A DNA stretch of 64,000 nt from contig OW388296.1 of NCBI GenBank assembly GCA_936450465.1, positions 47,629,750 through 47,693,749 on the forward strand, read 5' to 3'. The notes beneath the pieces are model-generated. The model was not told where the DNA came from, made no database searches, and worked only from the letters and a program-made list of their open reading frames with translations. This stretch comes from Gibbula magus (lineage: Eukaryota > Mollusca > Gastropoda > Trochida > Trochidae). This document shows, piece by piece, positions 1-13,300 of the stretch (its first letter is position 1; every line of letters begins with the position of its first letter). The position numbers and the translations under genes were made by a program.

Positions 1-1134
1 TTCGTCCCATCTCTCCTTAAATCAGCCGGTGATGCAGGCTGGCATAAATAATGCATAATACTTAGGAGATAAACCTACTGTGTTTGAAAATCAGAGACAT
101 GTTATACTGGATTGATAGGGAGTAAATTTCAAATTGAAACCGAACGCGTATTCAATCTACCATGACCGTTTTACCAATGTACTCTTTTTGTCGAATGCTG
201 ACAAGTGCGTACAATGGCAGCTTGCGAGCTCCAAATTACGTTTGAAAAGTCCACTGTTGACAACAGCAGCGATTTCATACAAAAACTTCTTTCCCATAAA
301 ATTTCTTAACTATTTTAAAAAATCTAATATATGTGTCATTTATTACGGGAGTTTTAATTCTGTTTCCCAATATTTACATTCATACAATAAGGATTCGTTT
401 TGCCTGAATTCTGAATGTTTGGAATAATCTGCATATATAAGCATCTCACGCGACATTCAAAATGGCTACCGTTTGCCAGTCGTTTTGAATGACGAGCTTG
501 AGGACTTGTATTTATTAAAATGAAGTGTTCCAGGTGGGGTAATTGTCTCATTCGGGTAAGGAACGACATTCGAGTTATTGATGTAGTTGTGCAGATGATA
601 TGACATGTATGTATTTCATCATGCATCAAAATGTTACGCTCGGTTTTCATAAACGGCTGACCATTGCGTCATTGACATTGCGTTTGCTATTCTACTTAAC
701 TGCATTAAGTGTCGCTATTTGGATATTTCTTGATACTGACGGAAGTTTGTCTTGCTAATCTATCATTTAATGTAGCTCTAAAACACGCTACAGGAAATAC
801 TATTTGATTACCGTATCCTCTCTGGTATAACAAACATCTTGAAAACATGGGGGTCGGCTTTTAGACAGGAGAGACCCCAACTCAGATGAAAATTCATACC
901 GGAGACCGTCAGTTATTTTGATTTCCACAAGTAGAGCACACTTTAGAATCTGCCGTTTGTTCGGATAGATTGTGACGTCTCAAAGTCAATACTCGGTGAA
1001 TTGGCTCTAAAATCAGAAGAGGCTCAATCCAGAATTAATCATGTTTGATCAGAATCGAGTATCCAGCAATGTCATGGTAGAATGTTTATTGTCTCCCGAG
1101 ATCATATTCTACTCTAGTTTGTAAATGACAATGG
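1..1134. other. No recognised gene; upstream flank or intron of the RBR gene
   Basis: I see no exon with convincing splice sites here. Short open frames exist on both strands but carry stops within about 100 codons and no recognisable motif. Around 880-905 one frame reads MKIHTGDR, like a C2H2 zinc-finger linker, but it is followed by a stop and has no Cys/His pairs. Earlier exons of the RBR ligase may lie here unrecognised or upstream of the window. Confidence 0.4.
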
Positions 1135-1240
1135 GATGTCTAATGGTATGACTGTACACAGTTTAGGTAACCTGGCAGAGAGAGGGGGATGTCTAATGGT
1201 ATGACTGTACACAGTTTAGGTAACCTGGCAGAGAGAGGGG
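1135..1240 (+). repeat. 53-bp tandem duplication overlapping the first visible exon's acceptor
   Basis: A 53-bp unit beginning GATGTCTAATGG occurs twice head to tail (starts at 1135 and 1188). Each copy contains ACAGTTTAG and CCTGGCAG, so candidate 3' splice sites are duplicated. Only the second copy continues in an open frame into the exon. The first copy's frame reaches a TGA soon after its GCAG. Confidence 0.8.
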
Positions 1241-1336
1241 GATGTCCAGAGATCAGGTATGAGATCACCTCCCCTGCCCAGTACGACTCAAGCAGGAGGT
1301 ACTATCCGTATCATCCCTCCTGGAAGTGGGTTGAAT
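1232..1336 (+). CDS. RBR ligase exon 1 (first visible; start uncertain)
   Basis: The frame reads through YDSSRRYYPYHPSWKWVE and ends in phase 1 at a GTAAGT donor (1337). The split codon T|GG gives Trp with the next exon. The acceptor is probably the CAG ending at 1231, but the exon could begin earlier in the same frame. No initiator Met is assigned. Confidence 0.65.
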
Positions 1337-4300
1337 GTAAGTATCTATCCCTGCCCTCTATGTACATATTCTCTATAAAGCTAAGTACTTGTCTCAGGTG
1401 AGGTGGGTGAGGTGAGTTGGGGTTTAACGCCGCTTTCAAGAGTATTTCACTTATATCGCGGCTGCTAGTATTATGGCAGGGAGAAAGCCCGCAACACCAT
1501 GTTGCTATGCATTGCGGTGAAACCTGCAAGCAACGGCTGGAACTAGCGAACCATGGGTGGTACTGCACTGAAATTCAGTGTAGCATTGCACCCAAACCTG
1601 ACTGCGTGCAGAACAGTTCTCTACTGCAGACAAAGTTGCCGTGCCCCTGGCGGGATTCGAACCCCGGACCTCTTGATCCGAAGCCGAACTCGCTAACCAC
1701 TGCGCTATCCCGCCCCACTTGTCTCAGAAATGAAAATAGCTCAAGAGGTCAAAACTTGCGGCTTGTATAGCATGATTAGCTCATTGCATGAACAGTAGTA
1801 AAACAATGTCAGGCATCCGTTGAACTAAAATATATTGCTTTTCGAACTTCTCTGAAGAAGCTACTTTAACTCTGAACAATAAAAACATTTAAAAAACAAA
1901 ACAAACAAACTCTGAAGTGAACATATGTAAATTTTTAAGCTTTGTTGCATCAGCATAACGCTGATCTTCATTTCATCAATTTCTACTTCAAGGGTACAGT
2001 CGCTTTGGTAAAAAGTCGCTTTGCAAGTCCAAAGGGTTGCGCAACAAGCCTGGCACAGGAGACATATTCAGAGGATATGGTATTTTGGACATGAAAGATG
2101 CTTTAGAATATGCATTAGACTACCCAGCAAAGAAGGTGGTCAAGTCAAAGGTGCAACTGCCCACAATGAAGAAGAAAAAAGCTGCAAACAAAACTCAAAA
2201 GGTCTTCCTTTTAACCTTGATTAAGCAGACAGAGAGCACAAAGAAGAGGAAGTCCTTCAGCAAGAGGAAGAAGAAGAGGAAGAGGAAGATCAGTGAAGGT
2301 GATGGGGAGGGCGGGTATGTGTTTATTGATGTCAAACATAAAGTTCAGAAGAAAGTGGAAGTCCAACAGATCAGCAGAGCCTCTTCAAAATGGACAAAAA
2401 AGTATGGAAAAGGTTGTGCGATATATGAGGAAGGTGAAGGTGAGACCCAAGAAGAGGATGAGTATGTGATGGTTCAGGAGGAGAAGGAGGCCGAGAACAA
2501 AGATGACTCCGAAGCTATGGAGATTCTCTGGGACAGCATCAGGTTGTTCAATGACTCTTTCTGTGTTTGCAAGATGTTCATGGCTGAAATTGTTCCCAGG
2601 AAATTGGTTGAGGTCTGTGGTTCAAAGGTCGAGGTCAGCTTTGTACATCCGTACACAGTTGTCCTTGACCTTGGTTCCTGGTTCCTGGTCTGCCAAATGT
2701 CACCCGGAGTCGGTTTGTGGCCAGATCCTGGTTCCCAGAGTGTTATCTCAGTTAGGTGAGTGGTAAAACATATGAATTTTAAAAAATAGAGCCATTTATA
2801 ATTAACCATCAACACAGCCCTGTTAATCATACTGTTTTCTCTCTGCCAGAACTGCAAACGTTGTCTGCTGGCTAGCTGATCATAGTATTTGAAGGTCATT
2901 TAGAAGTGTCATATTGGTACATAAGAACAGAAAGATTTCTGGATAGTAATTTTTTTTAGTATAAAAATACATAGTATTTTTTTTTATATTCTTACTCTTT
3001 CATTCACCAGATGAAGAAATAAGCATATATACTCTGAAATGTTGTCGGTTTCCGTATTAAAGAAGTTGTTATCCAGAAAATCTTCCTGCTCACACCTGAT
3101 CATAGATGTAACTAGTTGCAGAAATGGCCAACAATTCCTGTTGGCTTGTTGATTATACTTAATGTAATAGTGTGACAATCTTTTATAAGGTCTAAAAGTA
3201 ACCTTTCAATCACAAGCCCCAATGTTAGAGAAGAGGAAAAGTTCTTTTATTGAATGTGTTGAGTAGCAGTGTATTGGAGTGATGGAGGTATGTTAATGTA
3301 TTGACCAAAGATGTAGCCAGGGACATTTGTAGATGATCAAAACATTTTCAAAAAAGATGCAAGAGGCTGGGGGCAGCTAACTCCAGACAGTTATCTTTTC
3401 GTCTGTTACCATAGCATTTGGAACATGATATTGAATGATATTGAATGTGTTCAAAGCAATCGTTAAAAAACTGTAATGTGAAGAATGAAGAACAATTTTA
3501 TGGATACACAACTTCTTTATTCTGTATAGGCGACGTTTCGACATAGATACTAATGTCGTTGTCAAGCAGGTGTTGTTGTCACCACCTGCTTGACAACGAC
3601 ATTATGTTGAAACGTCGCCTATACAGAATAAAGAAATTGTGTATCCATAAAATTGTTCTTCATTCTTCATCACCTCAACTTCTAGAATGCCCATCAAAGA
3701 TGTAACTGTAATGTGATTGATCAGCTAATGACTGGGTTTTGTCTGCACTAAACTGGCACAGAACATGCGCCGAAGTTACACGGTATCAGTACAAGGAGAA
3801 GCTCGTCATTATTTTTTCTGGAGTTATTGCCCTTGTTCTGTTTATCGGAACTCTTTTCATAATATCCCCAAAGGAGACAGTTTTTCTCAGAAACTACTGA
3901 TAACCTGAAAATTTTGTGTGAGGCTAGAGGGCATAAATACCAGACTTGATGGAGTTCGAAAACGAAAAGGGGTCAATTGTCTTTTTCAGTTTTTAATGGG
4001 CACAATCACAAGCCCCAATGTTAGAGAAGAGGAAAAGTTCTTTTATGGACTGTTCTGAGTAGCTTTGATTGAGGTGTGTTAATGTACGAATGCATTTAGT
4101 GAGATGTAGGATGATAAAAATATGCCTTAGGTGAATTTAGAAATTTTGGAAAGTGGTTGTGGGCACCAATATGGCGGGTCATTGATGACCAGGTCTTCTT
4201 GTTCAGAATTGTCCTACAAGGAGGGGAGAGTGAGGTAGAGTCAATCAACGCCAACACGATGCTGCACAAAGCAATACTGAACCAGTACAATACAGTGTAC

Positions 4301-7300
4301 AAGCTCAGTGAGCTTCTTGAAGTAACCAAAGGAATCGTGAAGGACTTGAATCCCTCTAACAAAAGGTATATATTGATTTTCCGTTGTCCTCTGTCTCCAA
4401 CAGGCTCAGATAGGAAATTAGTATTTTCCTGACACATTGTATAATTCACTTTCACTGATGTGACAAACAAGGTGTTAACATATTGATGTAGTAATATTCA
4501 GGGATGCAGATTCAAATTTTTGCCAGTCGGACATTTCATCTTTGACCCAAAAAGACGAACCCGGAAGTAAATTTTTTTTATGAATAAAGTATCAGAAAGT
4601 ATTACTATTTGTTGGTTCTTCAATTCATTGCATACTATTAAACATAACACGAAAGCAATTAACGATAACTATTTATTTTTCATTAACATGCATAAAATGG
4701 TTCATAATTTAAAATCAGTGTTTACCAACTACGATTTACCGACAGTGCTAGTTTGAGCGAGTTTACACAAGTGAGTTTACAAGCGAATTTGCGTCAAGAT
4801 AGACGAGAAAATTCTAATAATTTAATTGCACATAGTTCATCAAAAGTTCAAATCATGGCCAAATGATATGTACCTTCTAATTAATCATTTTAAATTCAAA
4901 GGAACTCGTTTTCAATAGCGATATAATTTACGTAAACTCACAACTCGGCAGAGCACGTGGTCAAACTATTTTCCATACGACTATTTTCCTATTCAAGATG
5001 TAGTTACGAATTTGAACTTATTCTAATAAGATTACTTTTATATTTTATTTGGAGACATATTTCGCAATTGTAAATGAATAATTATAAAATAAAAAGAAGT
5101 AATGTAAACGCAAGAGAAATTGGAGTTTTTAAATTAGCATACCTATTTATAACGTGTGTCATCATGTAAATGCGATGGGCAATGCTAATTACTAATATAC
5201 CTGCTTAAAGGGAAAGTTATATCACCGATCTATTGGCAGCATCCACCATCTTGGTTTCTTGGCACTTCTTGAATTGAAAAAGCGCTCTATTTAACCCGAT
5301 TTTTAAATTTTTTAATAATAAAACATATAGCCTACACTGATAGAATATTCACATAGTAACACACGACGTATCATAAAACTAATAAACAATATGATGTTCG
5401 GTCGTAAGAAAGTTTTCCCCATTCGCAGTGCTGATGAATGGCTTCAGTTCTCATTGTTTCAATTTGAAAAAAAATGCGCTTATCTTTATCAAGTTGTGAA
5501 ATGTCAAAACTTCATTTATATCTTTTAATTTGACTGTGTTTTAATTTATGTATTATTGGTATATTTGTGTAAACGAGAATATCTTCTCGACTTTCATTTC
5601 CACAAAAAATATCACGATAGAACTCTCCTTTTAATGCCCATATTGTGATGAAGAATGATAACATTTTTATTCATGATATGCAACATTTCAACACTAATTC
5701 AACTAATTCATAATTTGTTGTTCTCTAATTCATAACCAGTTTCCATAAGTGCTCATAGCTACACTCCTCGACATCACTAAACAATTGATCATGATGTCAC
5801 TTAAGCTGTTGCAAGAGAAATGGAAAATTTTCTGACTCTTTTGTTTAGAGATTGAAATGGAATAGAACAAAATATTGGTAATGATGAAATTATTACGTGC
5901 AAAGCTGTGTTACCAGAGTATGAAAAATTAATGATTGATTTGATTTAAACATATTTATTGAATTGAAAGGATTAGGTACAAGTTATCCAACTTTGCGAAA
6001 CCCTCTCCTTAACAAAATTATTGCTTATACAATAATCAAAAGCAGAGTTGATATTTACATTTCAGTTGACAAAATGAAGATAATTGTTAAATGAATACTC
6101 TGGAATTGTGTGCCCTTAATTAGGATACAATAAGACCACATTATAAACTTCCATAGGAATTATATTTTCTGTTTTTCGTTCAAACTTTGGACTTGTAACC
6201 CCTAAAAAGGCCATAGGACCATCACATTAATAATTTTCATTCCAACTTTGAAGGTTCCAAGGCATTAATTTTGAAATATGAAAAAAAGTTAGAATTTCTT
6301 TCGGTTTTGGTCTAAATTTCAAAATTCTTTGGCAAACTGGAGTTGTATCCTCTAAAACTCACACCGCAATATATAGGTAAAATCAATACCAAATTATATA
6401 ATGTTATCATCGTAGATGGCATAAAAATGTCACATTTTTACATCAGTATATTCAAAAATGCCCAGATGTTGTCTTTGAGAACATGAAGAAATGGATTTTT
6501 TGGAGAGAAAAAGAAAATGCGAACAGTTTTCAAGTTTTGAATTAAAAAGAAACAATATATTACATATGCTTCCTGTAAATGAATCCATCTGTAAAAAAGC
6601 TATGACAGGGAAGTAATATTGATTTTTGGTTTTGTTCAAATAGTCTCTGCTAAGTGCATCTGTCACAATAAAACCTTTGATCGTGGAGTAAGGATGCTTT
6701 AGTTATAAAACACATCTTCTGGCTTTGTTCCGTGATTTATTTAGTTACATAAATGTTAAGGTCACTTCGGTATTAGATCATTAAAGCCATTTTGGTGTAA
6801 ACATCAAAAAGATTTTTCATTATCTTTATTAGCATCTATCAACCAAGCCACAAAACCCATCCCTCGTTTTGAATGGGTGAAACGTTTTTATTCAAATGAA
6901 TGGGATCATAAAACAAGCCATATGTCTCCTATAGGAATACCTCTCCCAAACATATTTACACAACTTAAAGGGGCAGTAGCACATTTTTTCGCAAATTTTA
7001 TTTTTTCAAATTTCCCATTTATAATGATAGTTTATGTCATTAATATTTACTTTAGAGGGTAAAACATCTTATTACATAAACCAATTATCCATAATGGTGT
7101 TGCATATAAAGCAAAAATTACATGGCGGCCATTTTATTGTGAACACATTTTATTATTTTGAATGACAAAAACGATTCTCATGGGTTTTCGGCATCATTTA
7201 CACTCATTTTTAACTTGATTTTCCGAAGAGAGAAGGGTGTTTTACAATTGGTAACCTTATTTTTCAAATACATTTCATCAACTTATTTCAGCGAAAAAAC

Positions 7301-10300
7301 GTGCTACTGCCCCTTTAACATGAGTATGGCATATGTACATGATATTAAGAACCATCAAGGTTGTTGATGAACATATAGGAAAATTGCCAAAACTCTATCT
7401 CCATGAAATATATACATTTAATTTTTCCCAAATTTGTTTGACCCAAAATAAGCCGAGAAATTGCACTACCAATTAGTAAAGGTGTTTTCCAGTCTAAATA
7501 TAGATCTATTATTTTCAAGCGCAAAGCATTGTGGTCTACCTCACACACTGTATACAAAGACACGAAAGAATAACAAAGTTTATGAGCAATGAAAGAAATT
7601 GAAATATATAATTTTTGACGGTTATTTATTAACCATTTCATTTAATTATGTATTTACTACAGAAATTGGAATAATTGTTTTACCCAAATAGGTATTAGCT
7701 TGAATTTTATATTTTATCATAATTTTCTGGTCTTATCTCAATATGAAGTACATTAAACAGGCCATAATTTGTATATTCTCAGGACATTTAGAAACATTGT
7801 TTATACAGCAATCGTCACATTCAGTAATGTGTGACAAGGGTAACTTGCAAGAAAAGCATGTGCAGCGCGTGCAGCACATGGATTGTTATGGCGACTTGCG
7901 CTAGAGACAAGCCTTCACGCTTCGTAAGCGTTTGCTGTTGTGTAGTATATTTAATGCAATAAATGGGATTCTGTTAATATAATGTCAGATACCCTGAGCA
8001 CGCGCTACTTGAAGGGGTACTTCTCTTTGAAACCAAATTTCATTGCATTGTCGTGATATCAAAATTATTTATCACATGTCACGTTGTAGATAAAAGATTT
8101 CTCTGGCGATTGACGTTATAAGTTTATTTTCCCCCAAAAGTTTTTTTATTTGAAACACTAACATCCTTGATGGCTCTTTATGATGTATAACAAAACATAA
8201 ATAAATGTCAAAATTTAACTATTCATATAAAATATATCATCAATTTCTTCTTCTTTTTTTGAGTAGCACTCATGAAATCGATCTTCCAAGATCTTTATTT
8301 GGAAGAAGAGATACACTTGGTATCATATGAGTTTCTGAAACAAGATATATTTTCGTATCACATGAAATACTGCATTAATTTCACCATGGACCACACATCT
8401 AATGCACAAATCTATCTTCTTATATCTTTATTTTCATGAACAAATTTGCTTGGTATCATTTAGATGAATTTTGGTTTCACATTTTATTTTCAAGATGAGA
8501 TACACATACTATTGTGTTATTTGTAACCTCTTTATTCTCCAACGGATGCACTTTGTTATCATGTATCGACAAGCTTAACATTGCATCCATTTTCTCCCGT
8601 TCACAGGTCATAACAGTGCAGTACGTAGACAGTGGTCTTCTTCATTCCAATCAATACTTGAACATTGATTTTGTTATCTTGTAGGATCAACATGTCCCCA
8701 CCAGACACCAAACACAAAACTATCTACCAACAGCTCTTTGCTGATCTGACCGTTGTCCAAACGTCACGAGAGGTCTTCGATGAGCACCAGCGGTCACTCA
8801 ATGTAAGGATCAATGAAGCCCAATATGCAATAAAGGCATTTTCTGAATGCCACTGGTCTAATTCTTCGTCCATTCGCAATCATTAATCCATGCAATCAAC
8901 CGCCCTTTGAAACCAAGATGAACATGCTGAGGTGTTTGAGGCTATCATTATGTGGACATCACTGGGGAAAATGGGTTATAACTATTTCATGGAATTACTG
9001 TTGGATGTTGGATTAGAAGACAGTCCCACAGGCTGAGTGTTGAGAAGATTACCCCTGTCGAGTTCTTAACATAATTAGATAAATAATGTTTATATTACGG
9101 GCTGTATAGAAAGGTTACATATATTGATATAATTTCTTTTATCATTTTAAATAATTTTAACTGATTAAATCTTTCCTCAGAATTTTGAAAAATATCGTGA
9201 ACTTTAACTTGGTAAGTTCAGTAGTTTTAAAACAAAAGTATCAATAAAAGTAGAAAGAGATTCATTCGGAATTTGGATGATCTCTAATAATCTTAGGAGT
9301 GCCGGATGGTTAATTTGGATATCATGTAATTTAAGGTTTTCTGAGTTAATGAGGTAATATTTCATTAGTTTTTTCATGGTTTCATTTTGACTGATGGCTC
9401 AATAAATTCTGTTAATCATCTGAATGTCTCCTAATAAGAAATCTGACATTCTAAAATATTTTAATTAAAAAGTGGAGAGTTTGATACAAATGAATCCTCT
9501 TAAGTTAATACTCCTAGGATTTCAAGTATAAGATTGTCGTGTTCTGGATGAAACCAAATTCCTGTCAAATATCAGTACGATTTCTAGTACAGCAGTGAAG
9601 ATCTGGTAATCCATGTCATTGGATGTATCGTGTTACGGGTGCTGTTTTCTTTGGAAAACCAGATGTTTTAAGATTACCACATTTACTGGGAATTGGACTT
9701 AATAATCTATGTACATATTGTAATTTCTGATCTTTTCAATGATTTGTCCAATATTTGAAGCTTCTGTGACCCAATTTCATATATATGTTATCCTAGTTTC
9801 AATATCGACCCAGTTTTTCAATGTTGACCCAGTTTTCTTTAATCGTTCCCCTGGTCTAACAAATGCCATATTTGTGCAATTCCACAAATCAATAATTCAC
9901 AATATTGTGAAAGTGTTGGAAAATAATTAAATTTGAACACCAATGAATCATTAAAATAATATACTTTTGCTTCTTTCAGCTTCTGCCAAGTGTTGCTAGA
10001 ATAGATCTAGTCGAGCTTATCGAGATCGACTTGGGTCTTGTAGAGGAATGCTCAATCTGCAATGCATCTTGGGAGGGGGATGGATGGTCGTGGGTGTCGC
10101 ACAACGTGACGCTGGTGTCGTGTAAACACAGCTTCTGTCGTCAGTGTTGGCAGATCTACCTGTGTCACAACATCAGACAAGGGCACACTACTCTGTACTG
10201 CATGGTGAGTGTTTTTCGGAACTTTTTACTTCCCACAATGCACTGGAATTGCTATTCCTGTATACATGTCCTATATTTGATAATTAGTTCATCATTTTAT

Positions 10301-13300
10301 TTTATCAGTCGGGCACATCCCTAAACTTTTAACATTCTCAACTTCTCCTCCAGAAACACTCCATATATATGCACAAAATAATGTCATATTAAACATTACC
10401 AACCCACATCTGTCTTTCTGTCTGTTATAGGTTAGTTTCCAAAATTACATTTGACCAATTGATGGATGTTGTTGTCCATTTTTAGCTTATCAGGCCTGAA
10501 AGGCCCGATGGGCTTATGGCATGGCATGGCGTCCGCCGTCCGTCCGTCCATCCGTCCATCCGTCCGTAAACTTTTCGCTTTTTCGACTTCTTCTCCAGAA
10601 CCAATAACTCCACAGAGCTGAAATTTTATGTGCAGACTCCTTGGCCAATGGGGATTCTAAATTGTAGATTTCGTGACCCCACGACCCCAAATGGGGTCAC
10701 AGGGTTCACATCCTTAAAAACCTATTTTCCTCTTCTTCTCTAGTTCCAAAAGGTCTAGAGAGCTGAAAAGTTGTGTGCAGACTCCTTGACCAATGGGGAC
10801 TCTAAATTGTAGATTTCGTGACCCCGTGACCCCAAATGGGGTCACAGGGGTCACATCCTTAAAAACCTATTTTCATCTTCTTCTCTAGTTCCAAAAGGTC
10901 TAGAGAGCTGAAAAGTTGTGTGCAGACTCCTTGACCAATGGGGACTCTTAATTGTAGATTTCGTAACCTCGTGACCCCAAATGGGGTCACAGGGGTCACA
11001 TCCTTAAAAACCTATTTTCATCTTCTTCTCCAGTTCCAAAAGGTCTAGAGAGCTGAAAAGTTGTGTGCAGACTCCTTGACCAATGGGGACTCTAAATTGT
11101 AGTTTTCGTGACCCTGTGACCACAAATGGGGTCACAGGGGTCACATCCTTAAAAACCTATTTTCATCTTCTTCTCCAGTACCAAAAGGTCTAGAGAGCTG
11201 AAAAGTTGTGTGCAGACTTCTTGGCTAATGGGGATTCTAAATTGTAGATTTCATGACCCTGTGACCCCAAATAGGGTCACAGGGGTCACATCCTTAAAAA
11301 CTTATTTTCATCTTCTTCTCCAGTTCCAAAAGGTCTAGAGAGCTGAAAAGTTGTGTGCAGACTCCTTGACCAATGGGGATTCTAAATTGTAGTTTTCGTG
11401 ACCCCGTGACCCCAAATGGGGTCACAGGGGTCACATCCTTAAAAACCTATTTTCATCTTCTTCTCCAGTTCCAAAAGGTCTAGAGAGTTGAAAAGTTGTG
11501 TGCAGACTCCTTGGCCAATGGGAATTCCAAATTGTAGATTTTGTGACCCTGTGATCCCAATCTAGGTCACGGGTCATGACCAAAAAACCTATTTTTATCT
11601 TCTTCTCCAGTTTATATGTAAAGCTCTAGAAAGGTGAAATGTTGTGTAGAGATACTTTGGTCAAAGGTGATTCTTGATTGTAGGATTGGTGACCCTGTGA
11701 CTCCAAATGTGGGTCACAGGGGTCATGATCTAAAACCCATATTATTTTGCTTGTTAACAATGTATTACTTGAGATAACTTAGATATTCAACCTAAGATAA
11801 TAAATCAATGAAATTCTGATGAGCTACAGAGCCCATGGCTCTATTTTTTAAACGTAAATCGCGACTTTCACCATTATATTGTCACTATCCTGAATGAACT
11901 AGCTTTAAAGGGGCAGTAGCACATTTTTCACTCAAATAAGTCGATGAAATGTATTTGAAAAATAATGTCACTAATAGTAAAACACCCTTCTCCCTTCGGA
12001 AACTCAAGTTAAAAATGAGTGGACATGGTTCGGTTAAGCCATGGGAATCGTTTTTGTAATTAGAAATATTAAAATGTGTTCACAATAAAATGGCCGCCAT
12101 GCAATTTTTACTTTATACGCAACTTCGTTATTACGACTCCTGATAATTGGTTTGTGTAATAAGATGATTTACCCTCTAAAGTAAATTTAAATGACATTAA
12201 CTATCATTATAAATCGGAAATTTGAAAAAATATTTTTCAAAAAACGTGCTACTGCTCCTTTAAATTTCTAATTTTCAGCAACAAACAGTTACTTATTGAT
12301 AAAATAACACCATTTATAACATCTGACATAAAGTGACTCCAAAAAGGTACTCAATGGCTCTGTAAGAAGCTCCGCTGCACGTGTAGGCACCTAGTGGTAC
12401 TTTTATACGATTACCAACAATCCAAGAAGCCAGATATCTGGTCATAAATCTTAAACTAATCAGCAATTGGCTGGAGGGCGGGCACCAAAGTTCTAAGCCA
12501 ATCAGTATGCTAGTCTGCTTTGCATAGAATTCTGTGGTGTAGCTTGGTTCATTTCAAGATGCTGAGTATGTCCTTCAACCCGTCAAATTTCAGACACCAA
12601 GAGATTCATGGATCCCTATATCCGGGCTAAGCCCCGCCCCCCTTGATTACTGTTGCTAGTTCCCACACGCTATCGCAAATTGCGATTGACAGCCTTGACA
12701 CCAAGTCTTATCTTGCATTGCTGAAAGCTTTTATGTGTCCTTTTTACCAAACTCGGATCAAATATCAACCAAGAGTTTGGACAAAAGGACAACAACAAGG
12801 TTACATTCATGATGTACTATTACATTTCCCAACCGTATCTGTCCCCAAATGTTGGCCATCGGCATCGCTCCAAAAAACGATCCTCCTCATTTGTTATCAC
12901 TTGAATCATCGAATCCAAGAATCCCTCCGTTTATTGTTCATTCAAAGCAGGGTAAGCCACAAAAAAAATAAATAAATAAAATACCTTTGTGAATTTTATT
13001 TTATGATGTTACGGGAATTGCTTTAGGCAAAAATTTGAGGATAATTTAGGCGCAAGGCTACCCATTGATTTCATGTTTGGGTCCTCAACCCAATTTTTTA
13101 AAAAATAACCAAGATTTGTTTCTATATTTTTCTGGTGTTATTGAGGTGTATCTAATTTAAAATTAAAGGTATTTCAAATTTAAGTTTGGAATTACAGCAC
13201 GGTTCCAAAAGTGTTGCAAGAATCACCGTTTTCCCATAAGGTCCTATGTTATTTCAGTGTAATATAAATAATTTTCATGATCATGACAGTGAACGAAAAC

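Larger units (their letters stand above)
10370..12400. mobile_element. Remnant of MITE family D interrupted by two later elements
   Basis: The left part (about 10385-10460: ACATTACCAACCCACA, then TCCAAAATTACATTTGAC) and the right part (about 12290-12350: TTATTGATAAAATAACACCA, then TTTATAACAT) match consecutive internal blocks of the family D copies at 18141-18643 and 29230-29726. The 145-bp repeat element and a family C MITE lie between them. The remnant is degenerate, so its ends are approximate. Confidence 0.5.

Noticed and set aside
820..1010. Possible C2H2 zinc-finger remnant (MKIHTGDR)
   Set aside because: Only one linker-like motif is seen, followed by a stop and without Cys/His pairs, so it is too weak to annotate.
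1417..1770. 117-codon open frame on the plus strand
   Set aside because: It lies almost wholly inside the antisense SINE. Its apparent protein is a by-product of the SINE body.
10680..11620. CRISPR-like array
   Set aside because: The 145-bp units are contiguous and nearly identical with no unique spacers, and the setting is an animal intron.
12643..12975. 110-codon open frame in intron 5
   Set aside because: No motif, no splice sites in phase, and it ends in a poly-A-like tract. Chance is the simpler reading.
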